64,000 nucleotides of DNA from Methylobrevis albus. GTDB lineage: Bacteria > Pseudomonadota > Alphaproteobacteria > Rhizobiales > Pleomorphomonadaceae. The position numbers and the translations under genes are program-made. Of this stretch, positions 1 through 8,599 are shown piece after piece. The DNA is taken from positions 62,001 to 126,000 of the forward strand of contig NZ_JADZLT010000040.1 in the NCBI RefSeq assembly GCF_015904235.1, read 5' to 3'. Position 1 is the stretch's first letter, and each line of letters opens with the position of its first letter. Below the pieces are notes generated by a model. The model was not told where the DNA came from. It worked only from the letters and a program-made list of their open reading frames with translations, and did not search any database.

Positions 1-799
<799 letters not shown>

Positions 800-1458
800 C
801 TTGGGTCGTGGCTCCTCTTCGTCGTGCCGGATGCGGCAGGGTTCGGCCGATCCGTTGCGTCGCCCGCGGGTCCGGCCGGCGGCGGCAGTTCATCCGGCCG
901 GTGCCGGCCTCGAAGTCCGGTCGCCCGACCGGCCGGCCCGCCCGTCCGGGGCAGGGCCGCAAGAATGTCTTCCACACACACCTCGTGCGGCGATGGAGCC
1001 GGGCGGGTGCCCGCGGCCTCCATATGGGGCGCTCCGCCGAGCTGTCGCGGGGGCAACCGGCTGCTTGCACCTCGCCGGGCCTGCCTGCCCGGTCGCCTTG
1101 CAAGAGGCGGACCTTTCGCCCTCTTGCTGCAGCGACCTTCGCGCGACGCTGCCATGCAGCAGGATCGGACCGCCACCTGCGGAGTTTGACACCAACCTTG
1201 CCCGGGCGCACCCGGTGCAAATCGGCGGGGCGGCATGGTCCCCGGTTTCTTTCATTGCATCGGAAGGGCGGTTTTTGGCGACTTTGAGACCGACCCTCGG
1301 ATAATCTACGGCGGGCCAAGCGTTTTGGCCCGCCGGCAACACGGTGAAGTGATCGCGCTGCAGCGAGAGACCGAGGCGTTTCGCCGCGTCGGCGCGGTGC
1401 GGGGTGCGACGATATCGCTGCTGTCAAGCGGGGCCGGGGGGCCGGAATGCGAGCGGAT
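800..1458. other. Divergent intergenic region with a 10-bp hairpin
   Basis: About 650 bases between the divergent moxR-like gene and the DUF1285 gene. I see no convincing gene here: open frames are high-GC shadows without family resemblance. The only ordered structure is an inverted repeat at 1309-1335 with arms CGGCGGGCCA and TGGCCCGCCG around a 7-base loop. It has no following T run, so it is not a clear terminator; it could be an operator or an RNA hairpin. Both flanking promoters must lie in this region but no confident sigma-70 box was picked out. Confidence 0.4.
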
Positions 1459-2064
1459 ATGAGTACCGAGGATCGAGACAATCTCCCGGATGACGCCGCC
1501 ACGGCGCTCGCCGCGCTGCTGTCGCGGGCGGCCGACGGACACGGCAAGCTGCCGCCGGTCGAGCGCTGGGATCCCGCGAATTGCGGCGCGATCGACATCC
1601 GCATCGACCGCGACGGCGGCTGGCACTATCTCGGCACGCCGATCCACCGCGCGCCGCTGGTCAGGCTGTTCTCAACCGTGCTGCGGCGCGAGCCGGACGG
1701 CAGCTACGTGCTGGTGACACCGGCCGAGAAACTCACCATCCGGGTCGACGACGTGCCGTTCCTCGCCGTCGAGATGATCGCCGAAGACGAGGGGCCGGCG
1801 CGCCGGCTGACCTTCCGCACCAACCTCGGTGACATCGCGGTGGCGGATGCGGATCGCCCGCTGCGGTTTCCGGAAGAGCCCGGCGGCGGCTTCGTGCCTT
1901 ATCTCACGGTGCGCGGCGGGCTGGAGGCGCGGCTGACCCGGGCACTCGCCGTCGATCTCGCCGGCCTCGTCGAGGTGGACGCGTCGGGCCGGGCCGGGGT
2001 CTGGTCGGGCGGCGTGTTCCATGCCCTGCCGAGCGGCGCCGGCGCGGCGCTCGGCAAGGCATGA
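1459..2064 (+). CDS. DUF1285 family protein
   Basis: A 201-residue cytoplasmic protein of unknown function that matches the DUF1285 family in pattern and setting: the N-terminal PPVERWDP...GAIDIRIDRDGGWHYLGTPI segment and the RLFSTVLRREPDGSYVLVTPAEK segment are typical. No signal peptide or membrane segment. An in-frame ATG at 1447 would add four residues (MRAD); I prefer 1459 because the homologous start usually sits here and a GAGCGGAT stretch precedes it, but the choice is not decisive. Its stop overlaps the start of the Nudix gene (ATGA), so it is the first gene of a three-gene operon with the Nudix hydrolase and the CCA-adding enzyme. This gene order is common in Hyphomicrobiales, but it does not by itself reveal a function. 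Confidence 0.85.
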   Translation: MSTEDRDNLPDDAATALAALLSRAADGHGKLPPVERWDPANCGAIDIRIDRDGGWHYLGTPIHRAPLVRLFSTVLRREPDGSYVLVTPAEKLTIRVDDVPFLAVEMIAEDEGPARRLTFRTNLGDIAVADADRPLRFPEEPGGGFVPYLTVRGGLEARLTRALAVDLAGLVEVDASGRAGVWSGGVFHALPSGAGAALGKA

Positions 2065-2723
2065 GCCACTCGCAACCCGCCGGCCTGCCGGCCGTTGATT
2101 TTTCCGCGGATGCCCTGCGCCGGCGCGCGGCGCGGATGCATCCGCTCTCCGGGGGCACTATTCCGCAGCGCCTGCACGGCGACCACGTCACCGAGCCGTC
2201 GCTGGCGCCGCTCGTCGAGGGGCGCGTGCTGCGGCCGGCGGCGGTGCTGATCGCGCTGGTGCTCGATCCGGCCGGCACCTCGGTGCTGCTGACCCGGCGT
2301 ACCGATCACCTGCGCAGCCACGCCGGCCAGATCGCCTTTCCCGGCGGCAAGATCGATCCGGAGGACGACGGGCCGCTCGACGCGGCGCTGCGCGAGGCGG
2401 AGGAGGAAATCGGCCTCGATCGCCGGCTGGTGGAACCGCTCGGGCGTCTCGACTCTTATGTGTCCAACACCGGCTTCGAGATCGTTCCGGTGGTCGGCCT
2501 CGTCGAGGCCGCGCCGCCGCTGACCCCGAATCCGGACGAAGTCGCCGACGTCTTCGCGGTGCCGCTCGGCTTCCTGATGGCGCCGGAAAATCATCTGCTG
2601 GAATCACGTGAGTTTCGCGGCGCGATGCGTCGCTATTATGCCATGCCTTATGAACAGCGGCGGATCTGGGGGGTGACCGCCGGCATCCTCCGCCTCCTCT
2701 ATGAACAGGTGTTCGCGGAATGA
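2061..2723 (+). CDS. Nudix hydrolase, CoA pyrophosphatase type
   Basis: A 220-residue Nudix hydrolase. The Nudix box is complete: GGKIDPEDDGPLDAALREAE followed by EEIGL (about residues 95-118), giving the G-x5-E-x7-REUxEExGU pattern that binds the catalytic metal. It is preceded by the CoA-pyrophosphatase signature LLTRRTDHLRSHAGQIAFPGG, which points to cleavage of coenzyme A and related dinucleotides into phosphopantetheine and 3',5'-ADP. The protein is cytosolic. Start ATG overlaps the stop of the DUF1285 gene and its own stop overlaps the start of the CCA-adding enzyme (ATGA), so translation of the three is probably coupled. The substrate assignment comes from family signature, not from direct evidence. 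Confidence 0.9.
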   Translation: MSHSQPAGLPAVDFSADALRRRAARMHPLSGGTIPQRLHGDHVTEPSLAPLVEGRVLRPAAVLIALVLDPAGTSVLLTRRTDHLRSHAGQIAFPGGKIDPEDDGPLDAALREAEEEIGLDRRLVEPLGRLDSYVSNTGFEIVPVVGLVEAAPPLTPNPDEVADVFAVPLGFLMAPENHLLESREFRGAMRRYYAMPYEQRRIWGVTAGILRLLYEQVFAE

Positions 2724-3952
2724 GCGAGACCATACGCTCTTCGATCGCGGGGGCCGAATTCCTGGCCTGGCCGGGGCTGATGGCGCTCGCCAACACGGTC
2801 GCCGTCGGCGGCGACGGCATTCGGGTCGTCGGCGGCGCGGTGCGCTCCACCATCGTCGGCCGGCCGGTCTCTGATGTCGACCTCGCGACGACGGCATTGC
2901 CCGAGACCGTCACCCGCCGCGCCCGCGACGCGGGGTTCGCGGTCCACCCGACCGGCATGGAGCACGGCACCGTCACGGTGGTCGCGGAGGGCCGCGCCTT
3001 CGAGGTGACGACGCTGCGCGCCGACGTCTCCACCGACGGCCGCCGCGCCACCGTCGCCTTCACCCGCGACTGGGCCGCCGATGCGATGCGGCGCGATTTC
3101 ACCGTCAACGCGATCTACGCCGATCTCGACGGCGACCTCTACGATCCGGTCGGCGGCATTCCCGACGCGCTGGCGCGGCAGGTGCGCTTCATCGGCGATC
3201 CTGCCGCCCGCCTCGCCGAGGATTACCTGCGCATCCTGCGCTTCTTCCGCTTCCACGCCGTGTTCGGCGCCCTGCACATCAATGAAGCCGGCCTTGCCGC
3301 CTGCATCGCGGCGCGCCATGGGCTCGATCAGTTGTCGCGCGAGCGGATCGGGCAGGAGATGCGCAAGCTGGTGCTCGGCTTTCGCGGCGGCGAGACGCTG
3401 GAGATCATGCAGGAGAGCGGCATCGCCGGCCGCGTGCTCGCCGGCGTCGCGCGCCCGGCGACGCTGGCGGCGCTCGGCCGGATCACCCGCCGGCTGGAGA
3501 CGGAGCTCACGCTGCCGCTCGCCCTCGCCGGCGGCTGTGCCTTCACCGAGGACGACGCCGACCGGCTGCGCGATCGGCTGCGGCTGCCCGGGCGCGAGGC
3601 GGAGGAGGCGGCCGCGATCCTCGCCGCGTCCCGGCGGCTCGGGCCGGAGCCCACGGCCCGCATGATCCGCGCCGAGGTCTATCGCCACGGCAATGCGGTG
3701 ACCTTCGCCGGCCTGCTGCTCGCCGCGGCCGTCGCCGGTGCCGATCCCGACCTGGCCGCCGTCGCCGAGGCCCGCGATTTCGAGGCGCCGACATTCCCGC
3801 TCGGCGGCCGCGACCTGATCGCCGCCGGGATGGCACCGGGGCCGGAGCTCGGCGCCCGGCTCGCGGCGCTGGAGGCCGACTGGGTTGCGTCCGATTTCAC
3901 GGAGGTGCCGACGTCGAGACGTGCGGCGGCCATGGACGATCTCGGCGAGTGA
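2720..3952 (+). CDS. CCA tRNA nucleotidyltransferase / poly(A) polymerase family
   Basis: A 410-residue class II nucleotidyltransferase that adds or repairs the CCA end of tRNAs (poly(A) polymerases share the fold). The catalytic head is clear: RVVGGAVRSTIVGRPVSDVDLATTA with the metal-binding aspartates at about residues 52 and 54, then RRDFTVNAIYADLDG and the EDYLRILRFFRFHA nucleotide-selection region. The C-terminal half is helical and typical of the alphaproteobacterial type. In alphaproteobacteria the gene is usually paired with a Nudix hydrolase, as here, by a 4-base stop/start overlap. Since the tmRNA acceptor in this window lacks an encoded CCA end, this enzyme would be needed to finish it. 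Poly(A) polymerase activity cannot be excluded from sequence alone. Confidence 0.92.
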   Translation: MSETIRSSIAGAEFLAWPGLMALANTVAVGGDGIRVVGGAVRSTIVGRPVSDVDLATTALPETVTRRARDAGFAVHPTGMEHGTVTVVAEGRAFEVTTLRADVSTDGRRATVAFTRDWAADAMRRDFTVNAIYADLDGDLYDPVGGIPDALARQVRFIGDPAARLAEDYLRILRFFRFHAVFGALHINEAGLAACIAARHGLDQLSRERIGQEMRKLVLGFRGGETLEIMQESGIAGRVLAGVARPATLAALGRITRRLETELTLPLALAGGCAFTEDDADRLRDRLRLPGREAEEAAAILAASRRLGPEPTARMIRAEVYRHGNAVTFAGLLLAAAVAGADPDLAAVAEARDFEAPTFPLGGRDLIAAGMAPGPELGARLAALEADWVASDFTEVPTSRRAAAMDDLGE

Positions 3953-4158
3953 CCGCCCGACCGGGACCCCCACGGTCGCGGCAACGCGGCGCGGTCACGA
4001 ATCCGGCGCGCCGTGCCGGAACAAAATCTCATCCGACGACATTCAGCTTCGGTTCAGTTGGCGTGCGCACACTCGCCGACACCGGCCGCGCCGCCGCGGC
4101 GGGAACCCTCGGCGGGACTGCCAAACCCGGCCGGGGAGCACGGGGAGAAAAACCAGAC

Positions 4159-4653
4159 ATGTCGCCGTTGAAGTTCCTTGCTGCCGTCGGCGTCGCCGCC
4201 TTCGTGGCCGGCTGCCAGACCGGGGGCTATCCGCCGCCCGGCTACGGTGGCCCGCCGCCCGAGTACGGGCGCCCGCCGCCGCCCGAGTACGGCCGTCCGC
4301 CGCCCCCCGAGTATGGCCGCCCGCCCCCTCCGGGCTATGGTCGCCCGCCGCCTCCCGAATTCGGTCGTCCGCCTCCGCCCGAGTATGGGCGTCCGCCGGG
4401 CGGTCGCCCGCCGGGCTACGGCCGTCCGCCGGGTCAGGGTCCGGGCGGCGGTCGCTGTGACGCCGGCGCCGCGCGCTTCGCCATCGGTGAGCGCAGCTCG
4501 AACCGGATCATTGCCGCAGCGCAGGATCGCGCGCGGGCGAGGTCGGTCCGGGTGATCGAGCCGGGGATGGGCGTCACGCAGGACTTCCGCGACGACCGGC
4601 TCAACATCGAGCTCGACCGCCGCGGGCGCATCGTAAACGTGCGCTGCGGCTGA
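4159..4653 (+). CDS. Proline-rich lipoprotein with I78-type peptidase inhibitor domain
   Basis: A 164-residue predicted lipoprotein. An ATG with GGGAGA upstream starts a signal peptide ending in a lipobox (VAGC, Cys at about residue 19). Next come six or so tandem copies of an 8-residue PPPPEYGR-type repeat (about residues 25-85), likely an extended periplasmic spacer. The C-terminal ~65 residues (CDAGAARFAIG...VRVIEPGMGVTQDFRDDRLN...VRCG) match the peptidase inhibitor I78 family, bounded by two cysteines that could form a disulfide. A longer upstream frame from 3949 lacks a signal sequence and is rejected. A weak EcfG-like promoter, GGAAC-N17-CATT, lies at 4018-4043. The product is a paralogue of the protein at 7434-8321. 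A role in restraining proteases in the envelope is inferred from the domain only. Confidence 0.8.
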   Translation: MSPLKFLAAVGVAAFVAGCQTGGYPPPGYGGPPPEYGRPPPPEYGRPPPPEYGRPPPPGYGRPPPPEFGRPPPPEYGRPPGGRPPGYGRPPGQGPGGGRCDAGAARFAIGERSSNRIIAAAQDRARARSVRVIEPGMGVTQDFRDDRLNIELDRRGRIVNVRCG

Positions 4654-4668
4654 ACCCCTCAACGATGA

Positions 4669-4710
4669 GGCCCTGACGCGCGAGGCGCATGCGCCTCGAG
4701 CGTCAGGGCC
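4669..4710. terminator. Bidirectional 42-nt palindrome between convergent genes
   Basis: A 42-base palindrome with a single mismatched pair: outer arms GGCCCTGACGC and GCGTCAGGGCC enclose GAGGCGCATGCGCCTC. It lies just after the lipoprotein gene and includes the stop codon of hemF (TCA on this strand at 4703-4705), so it would form the same hairpin in transcripts from either side. There is no clear T run on either strand, so it may act as a factor-assisted terminator or mRNA-end stabiliser. Confidence 0.65.
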
Positions 4711-5626
4711 ACTTCGCCAGCGGCGGCATCGAGGAGAGAATCGATTCGATGTTGCCGCCGGTGCGCAGGCCGAAGATCGTGCCGCGATCGTAGAGCAGGT
4801 TGAACTCGACGTAGCGGCCGCGGCGCACCAGCTGCTCCTCGCGGTCGGCCTCGCTCGAGGCGGTCGCCATGTTGGCGGCGACGATCCGCGGGTAGACGTC
4901 GAGGAAGGCGCGGCCGACGTCCTGCGTGAACGCGAAGTCGGCGTCCCAGTCTCCCGAATTCAGATAGTCGTAGAAGATGCCGCCGACGCCGCGCATCTCG
5001 CCGCGGTGCTTGAGGAAGAAGTACTCCTCGCACCACGCCTTGTAGCGCGGGTAGTCGGCCACGCCGTGCGCCGTGCAGGCGCGTTCCATCGCGGCGTGGA
5101 AGGCGATGGTGTCGGGGTCGTCCTGGGTGCGGCGCCGGTCGAGCACCGGGGTGAGGTCCGCGCCGCCGCCGAACCACTGCCGCGTCGTCACCACCATGCG
5201 CGTGTTCATGTGCACGGTCGGCACGTTCGGGTTCCACGGGTGGGCGATCAGCGAGATGCCGCTGGCCCAGAAGCGCGGATCCTCCGCCGCGCCGGGGATC
5301 TGGCCACGGAACTCGGGCGCGAACTCGCCGAACACGGTCGAGACGTGCACGCCGACCTTTTCGAACACCCGCCCCTTCATCATCGACATCACGCCGCCGC
5401 CACCGGGGGTGCCGTCGTGGCCGGTCCGCGTCCAGGGCTTGCGCTGGAAGCGGCCGGCCGGGAGACCCGCCTGCGGGCCGGTGGCGAGCGCGTCCTCGAG
5501 ATCCTCGAACGATTTGCAGATGCTGTCGCGCAATTCGGCGAACCAGGCCGGCGCCACCGCCTGCTTCGCCGCGAGGTCGGCAGGCAGCGGGCGCGGCGCG
5601 CCGGCGCGGTCGTGGGGGTCGGACAA
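4703..5626 (-). CDS. hemF: Oxygen-dependent coproporphyrinogen III oxidase
   Basis: A 307-residue HemF: converts coproporphyrinogen III to protoporphyrinogen IX using O2 in cytosolic haem biosynthesis. Family hallmarks are continuous: [45 protein letters not shown] (substrate-binding histidines), [32 protein letters not shown] and [31 protein letters not shown] (given here in part), so the protein is complete with the usual length. The gene is convergent with the first lipoprotein gene and its stop codon falls inside the terminator-like palindrome. It is followed upstream, on the same strand, by soxR with a 77-base gap, so the two could be cotranscribed in the order soxR-hemF; that would tie haem synthesis to redox stress, but this is inference. 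Confidence 0.96.
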   Translation of the reverse strand: MSDPHDRAGAPRPLPADLAAKQAVAPAWFAELRDSICKSFEDLEDALATGPQAGLPAGRFQRKPWTRTGHDGTPGGGGVMSMMKGRVFEKVGVHVSTVFGEFAPEFRGQIPGAAEDPRFWASGISLIAHPWNPNVPTVHMNTRMVVTTRQWFGGGADLTPVLDRRRTQDDPDTIAFHAAMERACTAHGVADYPRYKAWCEEYFFLKHRGEMRGVGGIFYDYLNSGDWDADFAFTQDVGRAFLDVYPRIVAANMATASSEADREEQLVRRGRYVEFNLLYDRGTIFGLRTGGNIESILSSMPPLAKWP

Positions 5627-5703
5627 GGGCGTGCTCCACTGCCGTTTTCAGGTTGCGGCGGTCATAGCGCGTCGGCGGCGGCTTGTCGAAGCGCGGCGGC
5701 GCG

Positions 5704-6174
5704 TCAGGCCGGGTCGGCCGGCTCGGCGAGGATCAGTCGCGGCCCGCTGCCGCCCGCCTGCAGCCGGTCGCCGGGGTTGCGCAGCGGGCAGTCGGCGAGC
5801 GACAGGCAGCCGCAGCCGATGCAGCCGTCGAGCTGGTCGCGCAGGCGGGTGAGCTCCAGGATCCTTGCGTCGAGGTCGGCGCGCCAGGCGGTCGACATCC
5901 GCCGCCAGTCGTCGGCCGTCGGCGCACGGTCGCCGGGGAGTTCGGCGAGCGCCGCCCGGATGCGGCGGATCGGCAGGCCGGCGCGCTGGGCGACCTTGAT
6001 CACCGCGATGCGCCGCAGAACGCCGCGCGGAAAACGGCGCTGGTTGCCGGCGCTGCGCAGGCTCGAGATCAGCCCCTCGGCCTCATAGAAATGCAGCGCC
6101 GAGACCGCGACACCGCTGCGGCGGGCGACCTCGCCGACGGAGAGGAAACGGGCGGGCGGCGATGGGTCGGGCAT
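5704..6174 (-). CDS. soxR: Redox-sensitive transcriptional regulator SoxR
   Basis: A 156-residue MerR-family activator that senses redox-active compounds through a [2Fe-2S] cluster. The N-terminal winged helix-turn-helix ([27 protein letters not shown], about residues 10-36), a dimerising helix, and the cluster motif [12 protein letters not shown] (Cys 118, 121, 123, 129) are all present; the spacing equals that of well-studied SoxR proteins. An upstream frame from 6240 exists, but ATG 6174 gives the usual N-terminus with a GGAG about nine bases ahead. A SoxR-type operator-promoter lies in the spacer between this gene and the divergent 6320 gene, so SoxR most likely activates that neighbour. 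No soxS is present, as expected outside enterics. Confidence 0.95.
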   Translation of the reverse strand: MPDPSPPARFLSVGEVARRSGVAVSALHFYEAEGLISSLRSAGNQRRFPRGVLRRIAVIKVAQRAGLPIRRIRAALAELPGDRAPTADDWRRMSTAWRADLDARILELTRLRDQLDGCIGCGCLSLADCPLRNPGDRLQAGGSGPRLILAEPADPA

Positions 6175-6243
6175 GCGCAGAGGCTCCGGTGCGGCGGCTG
6201 CGATCACCGATCCAGGCAACGGCAAGTCGCCGTGAAACACCGC

Positions 6244-6274
6244 TTGACCTCAACCTTGCTCGAGGTTTTATCAA
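6244..6274 (+). promoter_or_regulatory. SoxR-activated promoter with soxR box in a 19-bp spacer
   Basis: The -35 TTGACC (6244-6249) and -10 TATCAA (6269-6274) are separated by 19 bases, the overlong spacing that MerR-family activators correct by distorting the DNA. Inside it lies CCTCAACCTTGCTCGAGG (6248-6265), a dyad differing from the consensus SoxR box at one inner base of the right half-site. It points to the 6320 gene, whose start is 45 bases downstream of the -10. Confidence 0.88.
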
Positions 6275-6319
6275 TCGAAGCCTCTCCCGTGCAACGGGCC
6301 TTTCGAGGAGGCTTCTTCC

Positions 6320-6715
6320 ATGTCGCTCGCCGCTCTCATCGCCGCCGCCGGCCCCGCCGAGGCCAATCCCGCCGACCGGTCGGGCGCCATCTTCCGCGTC
6401 GATCGCTTCTCGGGGCCCGCGGCGGCGCGGGCGGAGCTGCTCAGCGTGGTGCAGCGGACGCACCGGCTGCTCGGCGGCCTCGACGGCTGCCTCGTCAACC
6501 TGGTGCTGGAGCGCGAGGCGCCGGACGGCGGCTTTGTGCTGGAGACGATCGCCGGATGGCGCGACGGGGCGGCGCTCGCCGGCGCGCGGGTCGCGGTCGC
6601 AACCTTGCACCGCGCCGCCGGGATCGATCCGCCGGCCCTGATCCGGCGTCTCGGCGTGGTCGCCGACTTCGGCCTCTGGCGTGCCCTCGACGAGGGTGAG
6701 GGGATGGTGGAATGA
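6320..6715 (+). CDS. Small ABM-like (antibiotic biosynthesis monooxygenase fold) protein, SoxR target
   Basis: A 131-residue soluble protein with a good ribosome-binding site (GGAGG ten bases before ATG 6320). The pattern AIFRVDRFSGPAAARAELLSVVQRTHRLLGGLDGCLVN... followed by VLETIAGWRDGAALAGAR resembles the ferredoxin-like ABM monooxygenase fold seen in small proteins regulated by SoxR in other bacteria; similarity is moderate and the catalytic details are not visible. It is divergent from soxR and sits under a soxR-box promoter, so a role in handling quinone-like or redox-cycling compounds is a reasonable inference. It ends 17 bases before the trmL stop, which faces it on the other strand. 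Confidence 0.75.
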   Translation: MSLAALIAAAGPAEANPADRSGAIFRVDRFSGPAAARAELLSVVQRTHRLLGGLDGCLVNLVLEREAPDGGFVLETIAGWRDGAALAGARVAVATLHRAAGIDPPALIRRLGVVADFGLWRALDEGEGMVE

Positions 6716-6732
6716 CCGCGGCGGCGCACGGC

Positions 6733-7197
6733 CTACGCCGCCGGGAAGCCGCCGGTCTGGCGCAGCGCCTCGCCGAGGATCATCGCCCCGGCGACCGCGA
6801 CGTTGAGCGAGCGCATCCCCGGCCGCATCGGAATGGTGACGGCGAGCGCCGCCGCCGCGTGGACCGCGTCCGGCACGCCGGCGCTTTCCCGGCCGAGCAG
6901 CAGCACGTCGCCCGGCGCAAAGCGCGCCTCGACGTGGGCGAGTCCCGCCCGCGTCGTCGCCAGCACCAGGCGGCGGCCGTCCGCCGCGATCCAGCTCGTG
7001 AAGGTGGCCCAGTCGAGATGGCGGACGAGATCGGCGTGGGTGAGGTAGTCGAGGCCGGAGCGGCGCAGCGCCCGGTCGGAGAGATCGAAGCCGGCCGGCT
7101 CGATCACGTGCACCGGCACGCCGAGGCAGGCGCCGAGGCGCAGCAGCGTGCCGGCGTTCTGGGGAATGTCGGGCTGGTAGAGGGCGAGGGCGATCAT
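6733..7197 (-). CDS. trmL: tRNA (cytidine(34)-2'-O)-methyltransferase
   Basis: A 154-residue SPOUT-class methyltransferase that 2'-O-methylates the wobble nucleotide of leucine tRNAs. The N-terminus MIALALYQPDIPQNAGTLLRLGACLG and the C-terminal SAM-binding knot (LLLGRESAGVPD...TIPMRPGMRSLNVAVAGAMILGEALRQ) are typical of TrmL/YibK, and the length matches. Start 7197 is set by this conserved N-terminus; a longer frame to 7476 has no similarity to the family. Upstream it diverges from the second lipoprotein gene. A minus-strand EcfG-type promoter (GGAAC-N17-CGTT) lies at 7346-7321, about 125 bases ahead of the start, suggesting induction in the general stress response. Confidence 0.92.
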   Translation of the reverse strand: MIALALYQPDIPQNAGTLLRLGACLGVPVHVIEPAGFDLSDRALRRSGLDYLTHADLVRHLDWATFTSWIAADGRRLVLATTRAGLAHVEARFAPGDVLLLGRESAGVPDAVHAAAALAVTIPMRPGMRSLNVAVAGAMILGEALRQTGGFPAA

Positions 7198-7320
7198 CGC
7201 CCGCGTTCTCGCGCGGCGCGCGGCCGGCGTAAAGGGCGAACGCGGCGGCAAGCCGCCCTGCCGGCGCCGACCGGCCATCTTCGCCGCGCCACATTGTTCG
7301 ATCATCGAGAAGTTCTGGAC

Positions 7321-7346
7321 AACGACAGGGCCGACCGGCACGTTCC
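7321..7346 (-). promoter_or_regulatory. EcfG-type promoter, minus strand (towards trmL)
   Basis: Read on the minus strand, GGAAC (7346-7342), a 17-base spacer, and CGTT (7324-7321) form the consensus of alphaproteobacterial EcfG sigma factors. It overlaps nothing but lies back to back with the plus-strand promoter at 7349-7373; the two GGAAC elements are separated by two bases. Expected transcript start is about 115 bases from the trmL start codon. Confidence 0.6.
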
Positions 7347-7348
7347 GT

Positions 7349-7373
7349 GGAACAGCGCAGGCGGCCCGCCGTT
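7349..7373 (+). promoter_or_regulatory. EcfG-type promoter, plus strand (towards I78 lipoprotein)
   Basis: GGAAC (7349-7353), 16-base spacer, CGTT (7370-7373): exact match to the GGAAC-N16/17-CGTT consensus for the PhyR-NepR-EcfG general stress sigma factor. It would start transcription about 50 bases before the lipoprotein's ATG at 7434. Confidence 0.75.
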
Positions 7374-7433
7374 GCAGAGCGGAGCGTGCGATGGCTGTGT
7401 GCCATGCCGCGTCCGCGTCCCGGAGGTCCATCG

Positions 7434-8321
7434 ATGGTTTCGCAGACTGGCCCGCATGCGTATCCGCGGTCCGCACCCTTCCGGCGACCGGTCGTCTTCT
7501 CGCTGCTCGCCGTCCTGCTCGCCGGCTGTGTCAGCGCGCCGAGCGGCTATCCCGGCGACGGCCCCTATCCCTATCCGCCGCCGCAGCCGGTGCCCGAAGC
7601 GCCCGTCTACGGCGGTCCGTCCGCTCCGCGCTATCCGCCGCCGGTTTATCAGCCCCCCGTCTACGCGCCGCCCGGCGGCGGACCCGGCTATGGCCAGGGC
7701 GCCCCGATCTACCAGCGCCCCGGCTATCCGCCGGTCTATGCGCCCGGCACCTATCCGCCCGTCTACGACCGCCGCGAGGATTACCGCGGCCGGCCGCCGG
7801 CGCCGGGCGACTACCGCGCGCAGCCGCCGGCCGCGGGCTACCCGCGCGGTGGCGCCTATCCGCCGCCGGCTTCAGGCTATCCGGGCGGCGGGGCGTATCC
7901 GCCGGCGACGCGTCTGCCGCAGGATGCCTATCCGCCGGCCGGCGGGCCGAGTGATCCGAACCGCCGCGACGACCGGCAGCGGCCGGGCGCGGGCAGCCCG
8001 CCGCCGGGCCAGCAGTCTCCCGTCCAGCCGCTGCCCGGTCGCGACGCGCCGGGTGCCGGGGCCGGAAGCGGGGCCGGAACCGGGGCGGGTGCGCCACCTG
8101 CCGCCGCCCGGCCGTCCGGCCGGTGCAGCGCCGGTCCGGCGAGTTCCGTGGTCGGCAAGCGCACCTCGCAGAGCACCGTGCTGGAAGCGCAGCAGAAATC
8201 CGGCGCGAATGCCGTGCGCGTGGTCAAGCCGAACGAGATCAAGCCGGAGGATTACAACGGCGATCGCCTCAATCTCGTCACCGGCGAGGGGCAGACCATC
8301 GTTCGCGTCGAGTGCGGCTGA
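7434..8321 (+). CDS. Proline/tyrosine-rich lipoprotein with I78-like C-terminal domain
   Basis: A 295-residue predicted lipoprotein and larger paralogue of the 4159 gene. Start ATG 7434 has GGAGG seven bases ahead. The signal peptide ends in a lipobox LLAGC (Cys about residue 32). Residues ~35-225 are low-complexity, rich in Pro, Gly and Tyr with YPPP/VYAPP-type repeats, then an Ala-Gly stretch. The last ~65 residues (CSAGPASSVVGKRTSQ...VRVVKPNEIKPEDYNGDRLN...VRVECG) match the I78 peptidase-inhibitor pattern, including the bounding cysteines and the DRLN motif. Transcription appears to start from an EcfG promoter at 7349. The function is unknown; an envelope protease inhibitor induced under stress is an inference. 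Confidence 0.8.
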   Translation: MVSQTGPHAYPRSAPFRRPVVFSLLAVLLAGCVSAPSGYPGDGPYPYPPPQPVPEAPVYGGPSAPRYPPPVYQPPVYAPPGGGPGYGQGAPIYQRPGYPPVYAPGTYPPVYDRREDYRGRPPAPGDYRAQPPAAGYPRGGAYPPPASGYPGGGAYPPATRLPQDAYPPAGGPSDPNRRDDRQRPGAGSPPPGQQSPVQPLPGRDAPGAGAGSGAGTGAGAPPAAARPSGRCSAGPASSVVGKRTSQSTVLEAQQKSGANAVRVVKPNEIKPEDYNGDRLNLVTGEGQTIVRVECG

Positions 8322-8599
8322 CCGCCCGCGCCGCCGCGCGATGATTCGACAAGGCACCCGGCCGACAACGAGGTGCCGCGACGACCGCCCGCTTCGGCCG
8401 GGCGGTGGACCGTTGCCTTCCGCGCGCTACCTCAGCCGTCGTGGCCGGTCCGGCAGGGGAGGGAGCCACGCCCGTGGCTCTCGCGGACAAGATGCGCCGC
8501 CGCCGATCCGCTCGGCCGGTGCCATCGCCGCGCTGTGTCCAGTCCCTCCGGTCGTCGCCGCCCGCGGCCGACCCGCGCCAACGGAGCCGTGAGGCCACG

